From a virus, in the IMG/VR virus record IMGVR_UViG_3300020392_000008, positions 41,023 to 105,022 of that record: a stretch of DNA of 64,000 nucleotides; one strand, written 5' to 3'. Within the stretch, counting starts at the first letter, position 1, and each line of letters starts with the position of its first letter. The notes below the pieces were generated by a model, which saw nothing but the letters and a program-made list of their open reading frames with translations, was not told the origin of the DNA and searched no databases. A program made the translations under genes and the position numbers. Below, piece after piece: positions 53,999 through 61,542 of the stretch.

Positions 53999-54300
53999 TG
54001 CAAGAATTAATATACCACGACGATATAAATAAACAAGAGGTTGATTTAAATAATCAAGAAAACTTGGCAGACAACGAATTTATTTCAAAAAGAGTTTCTG
54101 AAATACGAAACAGTATACAGGAACTATTTAAAGAATTAGACGAGGTGGTATCTATGTGTAATCATAAAGATGGACATGACGTAAAGCTTATAGCAAATAG
54201 TAAACTAGATTCAGGAGGTTTAAGGAGAGTTTGTAAAATATGTAAAACACCCATTGGATATGCTAGTAAAAAAGAAGCAGATGAGTGGCAAAAAGACTAA
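53998..54300 (+). CDS. Zinc-ribbon-like protein, 100 aa
   Basis: Acidic helical first half (EIRNSIQELFKELDEVV), then CNHKDGHD and RRVCKICKTPIGYAS, a likely zinc site from Cys/His pairs. Starts with a TAATG overlap. Function unknown; protein or nucleic acid binding possible. Confidence 0.6.
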   Translation: MQELIYHDDINKQEVDLNNQENLADNEFISKRVSEIRNSIQELFKELDEVVSMCNHKDGHDVKLIANSKLDSGGLRRVCKICKTPIGYASKKEADEWQKD

Positions 54301-54607
54301 TCAAAAAATAAAGTCAAGTAAATCTGAAGCCATATACGATGTTTTTATAAAAACTTTAAATTGCTCTTCTAATTATTATGAAAAGGAAGCTTTTGTATAT
54401 CATCATTCAGTAGTTTCCCACGATATAAAAAAGTATAGGCTTAAATCAAATGAAAAATGTAATAGCGTTAGTTGGAGTTTTACTATAAGCGCCTGTGAAA
54501 TGGTACAATTTAAATGCAAAGATGGTACCCCAATGAATGTCTTTTTAGAGTCTATTGCTTTACAAAATAAAGTAAATTCTCTAGTAAATTACATATTAAA
54601 AAATTAA
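54281..54607 (+). CDS. Hypothetical protein, about 108 aa
   Basis: Start preferred at ATG 54281 (MSGKKTNQKIK), overlapping the previous gene by 20 bases. Basic N-terminus followed by a mixed domain with several Cys (LNCSSNYYEKE, ACEMVQFKCKDG). No family recognised. Confidence 0.5.
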   Translation: MSGKKTNQKIKSSKSEAIYDVFIKTLNCSSNYYEKEAFVYHHSVVSHDIKKYRLKSNEKCNSVSWSFTISACEMVQFKCKDGTPMNVFLESIALQNKVNSLVNYILKN

Positions 54608-54608
54608 A

Positions 54609-55040
54609 ATGCAGGTATTAAAGGTTCCATTAGTAAAAGACTCATTATTTGAAAGAGAGCTAAAAAAATATCTCTTATATAGAATGGACTTATTATTTAA
54701 AGAATACAACAATAATATACCTGACACTATTTCATGTAAAGGTCACTTAGGGAAGCATGTATTTAATATTATAACTAGTAATAATTGGAAATTTGGTTCA
54801 ACTAAAATAGTTCACGAGAAGGGTCCTAATGCAATAGAGATAAGGTTCGACAATGGTATAAGCATAGAAAAAAATTCTAAATTATCAATGGGCACCGGTT
54901 CAACTATGGATGGTAGAGTAATTGAAGGATTTATAGATTCTAAAAGCCAGGCTTCTATTATACAATCTTCCATAGATAATAATTTTACTATAGAAAAAAT
55001 TGTTAACCCCAAGGTTATTATAAAGTTAGAAAAACTATGA
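54609..55040 (+). CDS. Hypothetical protein, 143 aa
   Basis: Mixed alpha/beta protein (ERELKKYLLYRMDLLF; KFGSTKIVHEKGPNAIEI; SMGTGSTMDGRVIEGF). Convergent with the cyclase gene, overlapping it by 6 bases. No known family. Separated from it functionally unless both act on nucleotides, which cannot be shown. Confidence 0.5.
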   Translation: MQVLKVPLVKDSLFERELKKYLLYRMDLLFKEYNNNIPDTISCKGHLGKHVFNIITSNNWKFGSTKIVHEKGPNAIEIRFDNGISIEKNSKLSMGTGSTMDGRVIEGFIDSKSQASIIQSSIDNNFTIEKIVNPKVIIKLEKL

Positions 55041-55742
55041 AATATCCTTAACTACATAGGCTGTTACTTTGCCTACTCCTTTTAGTTTACTCAATGGTTC
55101 ACAGGTATGCAATTGAAGTTCAGATAACATTCTTCCAGATCTTTTTCTTTTTCCAGAATAACATTTATGTCTATAGTCTATAATTTCCATTTTATATTTA
55201 CTATCGTTTAAATACTTTACTATTTTTTCTTCTTGTAATTTATCTAAACTTTCTGTAAAACTAAAAGCCATTTCACCAGATTCAGATACAGTTGATTCCA
55301 TTCTAGATGCAGTGTTTACCGTATTTCCAAAATAATCCCATAATTTTTTATTTTGAATATTTACTTTCTTTTTATATAAAGGACCCCATGATATTCCCAT
55401 TCTAATAGTTAAAGGTTTTCCTTTTATCTTAATGGGTTTTTTATAAAGATTTTTTTGTATTTCTATGCCCGCTAAAATGGCTTTATATAATGAATCTTTT
55501 CCATCCCAGCCTAACATATAGCTATCGCCTATTGTTTTTATAATATCTCCACCGTGCTTTGGAACTATTGTTTCCATTCTTTTTTCATGTTCTTTAAGAG
55601 CGTCAAACATTCCATCTTTATGTAAGTTCCAAAGTTTAGAACTACCCTTGACGTCTGTGAATAAAATAGCTTGATCTTTTTCTTCTAGTTTATCTAAATC
55701 GGATACGCTTTCAAACAATTTAAAAGATGTTATCATGTTCAT
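55035..55742 (-). CDS. Class III nucleotidyl (adenylate) cyclase with packaging-type N-terminus
   Basis: 235 residues, cyclase homology domain at about 25-170. All catalytic positions are present: metal Asp30 (ILFTDVKGSS) and Asp73 (KTIGDSYM), base-selecting Lys69 and Asp136 (LWDYFGNTVN), transition-state Asn143 and Arg147 (TVNTASRM). The Lys/Asp pair predicts ATP and cAMP. The C-terminus (about 170-235) has a basic helical tail. The N-terminus MNMITSFKLFES has an LFE|S site of the packaging type. A phage-encoded cyclase is rare; a signalling or host-reprogramming role, or interference with cyclic-nucleotide defence, are possible. Confidence 0.85.
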   Translation of the reverse strand: MNMITSFKLFESVSDLDKLEEKDQAILFTDVKGSSKLWNLHKDGMFDALKEHEKRMETIVPKHGGDIIKTIGDSYMLGWDGKDSLYKAILAGIEIQKNLYKKPIKIKGKPLTIRMGISWGPLYKKKVNIQNKKLWDYFGNTVNTASRMESTVSESGEMAFSFTESLDKLQEEKIVKYLNDSKYKMEIIDYRHKCYSGKRKRSGRMLSELQLHTCEPLSKLKGVGKVTAYVVKDIS

Positions 55743-55753
55743 TATTTTTATTT

Positions 55754-55761
55754 TATTTATC
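55754..55761 (-). promoter_or_regulatory. Late-promoter-like box GATAAATA
   Basis: Minus-strand GATAAATA, 11 bases before the cyclase start codon; implies late, virion-type expression. Confidence 0.5.
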
Positions 55762-55795
55762 TTAAATTAATATATTATTTTAAATGAATTACGCG

Positions 55796-55803
55796 TATAA
55801 ATA
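55796..55803 (+). promoter_or_regulatory. T4-late-type box TATAAATA
   Basis: Exact TATAAATA on the plus strand, 19 bases before the start at 55823. Confidence 0.6.
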
Positions 55804-55822
55804 ATAAAAAAGGTTTTTATAA

Positions 55823-57094
55823 ATGAAAAATTATCTTAAAGACTTTAATAGTTTTAGCATAAATGAAATGGCAAGTACTCTTTCTAAGTTAGGATTGCCT
55901 AAAAAACTAATTAGAGTAATACATAGCCTACCTGATACTATAGAAAAAATTAGCCCTTTTGCATATGCAACAGCTAGACAAAGAGGAGCAGAACTTCCTC
56001 CTATAGGCGGAAATAGACCTAGTCATGAAGTAGAAATAATAGAACATTTTAGAATGAGAAAAACTCAATTGCTAGGTAATCAATATGGAACGTATCCAGC
56101 TAAACAACCAGGTTGGCTTGCAGAAAAACCATGGGGAGATCATAGTATTCTTCTAGCTGTCCCTGAGCCAGGTGGAAAATACGCAGGAGAAGATCCTAGA
56201 TATGACTACATTTATAATAAAGAAAGTGCATTTGACGATAGAGGAGCTGGAAGAGGAAAAAAATATAGAGTTATTACCATGGGAAAAGATGGTAAAATAC
56301 TTAGAGACTGGGCTGCTTTTCAAGGCAAAATAACATATCCTGCAAATCCAGAAACTGGAGAAAGAATGTATAGAAATGATTTTAAAGATTATCCAACCGC
56401 AGCAGATGGTAAAATAGACGTTTACGTATTAGATACTGAAACAGTTGGAACCGAAAGAGAAAAAAGACAATTAGGACCCGGTAAAGGATTTGATTGGCAC
56501 GATGTTCCAATTGGAAAAGCAAGGGCTAAAAAAAGAGAACGTGTAAAATCTAGACAAGTAACAGCTTACACTTTTATAGATGATTTTGCTGAAAGATTTG
56601 AAAAAATTCTTTCTTCTATTTTTGGTAAAAGAAAAAAGCAAGCTGCTGAAAAATATGCAAGTTTAATATTACAAGATGATGCAGATCCAACAGAATTAGC
56701 CAATCTATCTAAAGTTATACATGAAGAACCTAATGTAATGGATAATATTATTAAATATTATGAAAAATTCTTGAAATATCTTAAATTGAATGGAGACTAT
56801 GGACATGCTTCACAAAAAGAACTTCATGATGCAATGTATGTTAGAAACATGGAAGAACTCGCTTCAATAGAAGACATTGTAAAAGTTCATGGAAAAATGA
56901 AAGCACTTAAAAATTTCGCAGAGTTTATATTAACAGGTGATGTAAATGACATTAATAAAGAAATGGAAAAAGCAATTGAAGAACCTGGAGCTCAAATGAG
57001 AGACGATTTTGAAGACATGTTAGATTTTGATTTTGACATGGACAACCCCGCTCCATATAACCCTAACGAGGAAGATGACGAAATAGACATATGA
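55823..57094 (+). CDS. Tagged head-type protein, 423 aa
   Basis: N-terminus MKNYLKDFNSFSINEMAS with a SINE|M site. A mixed basic domain follows (PPIGGNRPSHEVEIIEHF, KYRVITMGKDGKILRDW) with many Arg/Lys, then helices (EKILSSIFGKRKKQAAEKYA) and a very acidic C-terminus. The composition fits an internal head or core protein. No family recognised. Its stop overlaps the next gene start by 4 bases. Confidence 0.55.
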   Translation: MKNYLKDFNSFSINEMASTLSKLGLPKKLIRVIHSLPDTIEKISPFAYATARQRGAELPPIGGNRPSHEVEIIEHFRMRKTQLLGNQYGTYPAKQPGWLAEKPWGDHSILLAVPEPGGKYAGEDPRYDYIYNKESAFDDRGAGRGKKYRVITMGKDGKILRDWAAFQGKITYPANPETGERMYRNDFKDYPTAADGKIDVYVLDTETVGTEREKRQLGPGKGFDWHDVPIGKARAKKRERVKSRQVTAYTFIDDFAERFEKILSSIFGKRKKQAAEKYASLILQDDADPTELANLSKVIHEEPNVMDNIIKYYEKFLKYLKLNGDYGHASQKELHDAMYVRNMEELASIEDIVKVHGKMKALKNFAEFILTGDVNDINKEMEKAIEEPGAQMRDDFEDMLDFDFDMDNPAPYNPNEEDDEIDI

Positions 57095-57468
57095 AACATA
57101 TAAAACTCTTTGAAAATAAAGAAAACAATATATTAAAACCATTGTTTGAACTTAAAAGAGTTGGTGTAGAGGCAACTGCTCTTGGAAAAATGAAAGATGG
57201 TGCTAATCTTATTTCTAATTATTTGGAAAATAACAAAAATGAAATAAGAAATGCTCTTGATTTCTATACTTCATGGACAATGAGTCAACATGGCGGATTT
57301 ACAAGACAAATAAGTGTTACAGATTTATTATATCCCTTCTTTATAAAATACAGTAAAGAAATAGAAGAGGGATTATTTAGCAAAGAATACGCTAAAGATT
57401 CTGATTTAGACATACCATCAGATGCAGAAGATATGTTAAGTTCAGATGATTTTGAATTAGATATTTAA
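57091..57468 (+). CDS. Tagged small helical protein, 125 aa
   Basis: MKHIKLFENKENN has an LFE|N site of the packaging type. The remainder is helical (EGLFSKEYAKDSDL, acidic end). ATGA overlap with the previous gene; 3' end overlaps the convergent membrane gene by 4 bases. Function unknown. Confidence 0.55.
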   Translation: MKHIKLFENKENNILKPLFELKRVGVEATALGKMKDGANLISNYLENNKNEIRNALDFYTSWTMSQHGGFTRQISVTDLLYPFFIKYSKEIEEGLFSKEYAKDSDLDIPSDAEDMLSSDDFELDI

Positions 57469-58064
57469 TTACAATCTTTACAATTAGAGTTAGAATTAGA
57501 ACTAGATTTACCTTTATTTCCTGTAGCGTATTTTACACCCATTATTGTACCTATTATACTAAATGCATTTGTTAATAGTATACCAAACATGTTGCTCCAC
57601 GTGTTTCCTATTAGCTGTGTTTCTTTATCATAATATATAGAAAACATATAAAGGATTGTTGTAAATAAACCTACTCCTATTATAATAGCCAGTGCTATTT
57701 TTACTATGACAGTTACTAGTTCAAATTGTGTCTTTTTTTGAAGAATGTCTAAGTCTTTTAATGCATTTTGTTTAGAATGCTCGGCTGTTTTTAGAGCGTT
57801 TTCTAATTTAGAATTTGCTTTTTCTACACTTTGCGTTGCGCTTTTTAATTGCTTATTTTGAGCTTGAACTTGCTTAGTTATGTCTAAACGTTTTCTTTGT
57901 TTTTCTTTTTGTAAATTAGTTGCTTTTTTTACATACTCTTCTAAGTTTTTATCATTTTCAGAATCTATCAATTTTAAAACATTACCTTCTATGTATATGC
58001 TTTTTTCTTTTCCTACTTGTAAAAGCTTTTCCTTGGTTTCTTTACAAAAAGTTATTTTCATCAT
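57465..58064 (-). CDS. Coiled-coil two-TM protein downstream of the two-component genes
   Basis: 199 residues. A helical coiled-coil region (about 50-110, QVQAQNKQLKSATQSVEKAN) with an unusually high Lys/Gln content is followed by two membrane helices (about 117-142, LVTVIVKIALAIIIGVGLFTT, and 154-176) and a Ser/Asn/Cys-rich tail (SSSNSNSNCKDCN). Its start overlaps the response regulator stop by 4 bases, so it is translated with it. It may be a sensor partner or an output component. No family recognised. Confidence 0.6.
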   Translation of the reverse strand: MMKITFCKETKEKLLQVGKEKSIYIEGNVLKLIDSENDKNLEEYVKKATNLQKEKQRKRLDITKQVQAQNKQLKSATQSVEKANSKLENALKTAEHSKQNALKDLDILQKKTQFELVTVIVKIALAIIIGVGLFTTILYMFSIYYDKETQLIGNTWSNMFGILLTNAFSIIGTIMGVKYATGNKGKSSSNSNSNCKDCN

Positions 58065-58498
58065 TTGTATATCTTAAAAGAATTTGTTCTATCTACGTAA
58101 CCCGGATAGTCTTTAAGAAAATCTTCTAATCTAGGCTCTATTTCGTCAGATTTAATTATCCAAAATTGAGCACCTGCGCTTATTGCTCTTGCCTGTTCTT
58201 CCTCCTCGTCGCTCGATGATATTATTCCTACGACTACATGATTTCCATAGTTAAAATTAATACGTCTAATTAATTCTATTCCATCGAAGGAGGAACCTAT
58301 CATATTTAAATCTACAAAAACGCATGACGGTTTTTCATGTTTCTCTATTCCATCAAACCATTTTTTAAACATTTTTTCTGCACCGTCTGCACTATTAATA
58401 GCCCTTAGGGATAGTGTTATATCTAATAAGCTACACGCGTCCTCAAACACTAAATGAAACAAATCTTCATCATCAACTAACATTATAGAATCAATCAT
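58061..58498 (-). CDS. Response regulator, single receiver domain
   Basis: 145 residues. The CheY fold is complete: acidic pocket Asp9-Asp10-Glu11 (MLVDDEDLF), phospho-acceptor Asp63 (VFVDLNM), switch Ser95/96 (GIISSSDE) and Lys116 (FWIIKSDEI). There is no DNA-binding or enzymatic output domain, so it must act through a partner. It lies 22 bases downstream of the histidine kinase on the same strand, with its own GATAAATA box at 58522. Stand-alone receivers in phages are uncommon. Confidence 0.88.
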   Translation of the reverse strand: MIDSIMLVDDEDLFHLVFEDACSLLDITLSLRAINSADGAEKMFKKWFDGIEKHEKPSCVFVDLNMIGSSFDGIELIRRINFNYGNHVVVGIISSSDEEEEQARAISAGAQFWIIKSDEIEPRLEDFLKDYPGYVDRTNSFKIYK

Positions 58499-58520
58499 AG
58501 TAATTTAAATATTATTATAT

Positions 58521-60182
58521 TTATTTATCTAAAGATATTTCTAGTTTAGTCCCTTTTCTACTTTTTAAAAGATTTAATTTCCATCCATGCTCTTTTATTA
58601 TCGCTATACATATGTTTAAACCGAGCCCGCTTCCAGATTCTTTATTATTGTGCTTTCGGGTATATGGCTTTGAATATTCTTCAAATTCTGTTTTACTCAT
58701 TCCTCTACCGTTATCTTCTACTACAATATTTCCTTTTTTTCTGTATATTTTAACTAATTTAGTATTGCTATCGTTATATTTTAAACCGTTTCTTATCAAA
58801 TTATCAATTGCTGTACAGAATAAAGACCCATTAACTATTTCTTCTCCTAATTCCGATAAAGATACGCTACTAGAATAGGCTGTGTTTTTTAAATAACTTT
58901 TTAATATACTGGTTAAATCTAGTTTTTGCACTTCCATTGTAGATTCCTTTTTAACTAAATTTGTAAATTCTTTAACTCCATTATATACTTTTTGAGAATG
59001 TGTAAGCCCTCCTTTTAATAATTTCATAGGCCCTTCAAACATTTTATTCAAGTCTTCTATATCTATATTATTTTCTTCAGAAAATTTAACAAGCCTTCTT
59101 TCGAATGAAGATATTCCTCTGGGAATATATGTATTTATTCCACTATGCATATCGTGTCTTAATATTTTAGAAGCATGTTCTAGATACGAATTTTTTCTTT
59201 CAAGTTCTATTTTTTGATTTATAGAATCACTTATATCGTTGGCTATTTTAAGTACTTTTACAACTTTACCTTTTGAATTTACTATAGGATTATATGTTCC
59301 GGCTATCCAAAAATGAGAACCATCTTTTTTTATTCTCATATATTCTCCATATTTAGAATTTCCATTTTTTATATCTTCCCAAAACGATTGATATTTTTCG
59401 TTTTCTTTCCATTGATCATCTTCCATAAATATTGTATGATGTTTACCCTGTATTTCATGAAGGGTTGGATACCCAGTCATTTCTAAAAACTTATTATTTG
59501 CGTTTATTACAAATCCATTTGTACAAAATTCAACAGTTGCGCTAGATTGATTTATGGCTAACATAATACCTGTCATTTCCTCTTCCTTGTTTTTAAGTTT
59601 TTCTAAAGAATCATATAGATCTGTTAAATCATGCCTAACTGACATAAAACCAATATGATTATTTTTTTCATCAAATTCAGCCATTATCCATGAATCAACT
59701 GTGTAATGCTTACCGTTTTTTTTACGATTTATAATTATTTCATTCCATATGGCTTTATGTTTCACGGTTGATGTGTACATTTTATTCCAAAAATTTAAAT
59801 CATGCTTTTTAGAACTTAACATAGAGTGATTTTTACCTAGTAACTCATGAGGCTTATATCCTGACGAATCGCAAAATATTTTATTTACATGTGTTATAAC
59901 ACCGTTTTTATCTGTTTTAGAAATTAAAGATGATTCGTTTAATATATTTTCAATAGTATTTCTTTTAATAGTTTCTATTCTTTGTCTCTTAATTATATCT
60001 TTAATTATTATCAACAATAAAGGCATTGATGATAATATACATACAAAACCTATTGATGAAACAGCATGGGTAGGTTTTATTAAGTCAAAAGCTAATAAAG
60101 TTTGAAGTATTGAAAATAATATCATTACTGTTATTAATAAAGTAATACTTACTTTAGATCTAAGTGTTAGGTTTTTAAACAT
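58521..60182 (-). CDS. Membrane PAS sensor histidine kinase
   Basis: 553 residues. Two membrane helices at about 11-31 and 41-60, PAS domains at about 76-190 (with FCDSSGYKPHELLGKNHSML) and 200-320 (WIAGTYNPIV), then an HisKA-type dimerisation helix with His343 (LRHDMHSGIN) and an HATPase domain: N box DNLIRNGLKYND from 460, G1 DNGRGM at 490-495, G2 GSGLGL at 517-522. It should sense a signal in or near the membrane and phosphorylate the adjacent regulator. A TATAAATA box lies 24 bases upstream. A full two-component pair in a phage is rare. Confidence 0.92.
   Translation of the reverse strand: MFKNLTLRSKVSITLLITVMILFSILQTLLAFDLIKPTHAVSSIGFVCILSSMPLLLIIIKDIIKRQRIETIKRNTIENILNESSLISKTDKNGVITHVNKIFCDSSGYKPHELLGKNHSMLSSKKHDLNFWNKMYTSTVKHKAIWNEIIINRKKNGKHYTVDSWIMAEFDEKNNHIGFMSVRHDLTDLYDSLEKLKNKEEEMTGIMLAINQSSATVEFCTNGFVINANNKFLEMTGYPTLHEIQGKHHTIFMEDDQWKENEKYQSFWEDIKNGNSKYGEYMRIKKDGSHFWIAGTYNPIVNSKGKVVKVLKIANDISDSINQKIELERKNSYLEHASKILRHDMHSGINTYIPRGISSFERRLVKFSEENNIDIEDLNKMFEGPMKLLKGGLTHSQKVYNGVKEFTNLVKKESTMEVQKLDLTSILKSYLKNTAYSSSVSLSELGEEIVNGSLFCTAIDNLIRNGLKYNDSNTKLVKIYRKKGNIVVEDNGRGMSKTEFEEYSKPYTRKHNNKESGSGLGLNICIAIIKEHGWKLNLLKSRKGTKLEISLDK
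58522..58529 (-). promoter_or_regulatory. Late-promoter-like box GATAAATA before the response regulator
   Basis: Minus-strand GATAAATA within the end of the kinase gene, 23 bases before the regulator start. Confidence 0.45.
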
Positions 60183-60206
60183 TTTTTATAAAAATCTTAT
60201 TTTAAT

Positions 60207-60214
60207 TATTTATA
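60207..60214 (-). promoter_or_regulatory. T4-late-type box TATAAATA before the kinase
   Basis: Minus-strand exact TATAAATA, 24 bases before the kinase start codon, in the divergent space between 60182 and 60266. Confidence 0.55.
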
Positions 60215-60265
60215 TTAAAACCTATATTTTATATTTCGTATAATATCTAAAATATCCATGAATAA

Positions 60266-61183
60266 ATGAAAAATGTATTAGTAACAGGAGGCGCTGGTTT
60301 TATAGGTTCAAATTTAGTTAAGCACCTACTTAAGGAATATAAAGAAGTTGAAAAGATTGTTGTTTTGGACAATATGTTTACGGGCAAAGAAGAAAATAAG
60401 GTTGACCACAAAAAGGTCATATATATTGAATCTCCAACATGGGACATCGATAAATTTTTCTCAGATAAAGAAGGTCTTTTTGATACTGTTTTTCACTTTG
60501 GCGAATACTCAAGAATTGTTAAGTCTTTTAATGATAGCAAATATGTTATGAAAACCAATCTACATGGAACAACCTGCGTATTAGAAAAATGTAGAAAATG
60601 GAAATCTAAATTAATTTATTCCGCAAGTTCATCAAAATTTGGAAACGATGGAAAAGATGAAAACTTAAGTCCATATTCTTGGGTTAAGTCAAAAATTGTC
60701 GAACTAATTAAAAACTATAATGATTGGTATAATCTACAATATGAAGTCTGTTACTTTTTTAATGTATATGGTCCAGGGCAAATATCAACGGGTGATTACG
60801 CAACTGTTATTGGCATATTTGAAAATCAATACTTAAATGGAGAAAAAATGACTGTCGTAAGCCCGGGCACACAAACTAGAGACTTTACGCACGTATATGA
60901 TGTGGTTAGAGGCGTAGGTAAAGCCGCAAATATAGGAATGAATAAAGAGTGGCACCTAAGATCTGGAAAGAACGTGTCTATTATAAACGTAGCTGATATG
61001 TATAGTAGAGGAGATTGGCAATTAATACCTGAACGCAGGGGTGAAAGGTTTACATCTGAGGAGTTTCCATCTGATACTAATAAAGTACTTCAATGGGAAC
61101 CTCAAGAGTCATTAGAAGAGTGGATAGAATCAATACGCAAGTGTAAAAACTCAAAGGCTAAACCTGAGAAAATGATTAACTAA
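60266..61183 (+). CDS. NAD-dependent sugar-nucleotide epimerase/dehydratase (GalE-like)
   Basis: 305 residues. Extended SDR: GGAGFIG at 8-14, catalytic Ser (YSASSSKFG near 118-126), Tyr137 and Lys141 (SPYSWVKSK), then VYGPGQ and a TRDFTHVYDVVRG segment near 210. This pattern is common in phage and marine genomes and acts as UDP-glucose 4-epimerase or a close relative (UDP-xylose synthase, UDP-arabinose 4-epimerase). With the dehydrogenase and Agt-like enzyme it would fit sugar-donor production for DNA glycosylation. The exact substrate is open. Confidence 0.8.
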   Translation: MKNVLVTGGAGFIGSNLVKHLLKEYKEVEKIVVLDNMFTGKEENKVDHKKVIYIESPTWDIDKFFSDKEGLFDTVFHFGEYSRIVKSFNDSKYVMKTNLHGTTCVLEKCRKWKSKLIYSASSSKFGNDGKDENLSPYSWVKSKIVELIKNYNDWYNLQYEVCYFFNVYGPGQISTGDYATVIGIFENQYLNGEKMTVVSPGTQTRDFTHVYDVVRGVGKAANIGMNKEWHLRSGKNVSIINVADMYSRGDWQLIPERRGERFTSEEFPSDTNKVLQWEPQESLEEWIESIRKCKNSKAKPEKMIN

Positions 61184-61480
61184 ATGAAATTTTGGAAAGT
61201 TTACATATTATGTTGTTCTGATGGTACTTATTATACAGGCATAACAACAGACATACAAAGAAGATTGAATGAACATAACACCGGTAATGGTGCAAAATAC
61301 ACTAAAAATAGAACCCCAGTTTTATTAGAAGAATTTAAATCTTTTAATAGTAGATCAGAGGCCACTAAAGAAGAAATTAGAATAAAAAAATTAACTCGAG
61401 CCAAAAAAGAAAAACTTATAGGTGAATGGAGGGTCTCTAGATTAAAAAAAGAATATTTGATAAATAAGGAAGATATCTAG
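61184..61480 (+). CDS. GIY-YIG nuclease, small UPF0213 type
   Basis: 98 residues. WKVYILCCSDGTYYTGITT gives the Tyr pair of GIY-YIG, followed by DIQRRLNEHNTG (Arg) and a Glu in SEATKEEIRIKKL. Starts 1 base after the epimerase stop, so it shares its transcript. This small class is often free-standing; no split gene was seen around it, so homing is unlikely. Confidence 0.85.
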   Translation: MKFWKVYILCCSDGTYYTGITTDIQRRLNEHNTGNGAKYTKNRTPVLLEEFKSFNSRSEATKEEIRIKKLTRAKKEKLIGEWRVSRLKKEYLINKEDI

Positions 61481-61503
61481 TTATTTTTTTCAAAAATGTT
61501 TAG

Positions 61504-61509
61504 TATAAT
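61504..61509 (+). promoter_or_regulatory. TATAAT box
   Basis: TATAAT in TTTAGTATAATATAA, 33 bases before the start at 61543. Confidence 0.4.
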
Positions 61510-61542
61510 ATAATCGACAACAAAAAGCTAAACAGATTTATT

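Noticed and set aside
61184-61480. GIY-YIG gene as a homing endonuclease
   Set aside because: No intron or split gene was seen around it, and the form is the short free-standing type.
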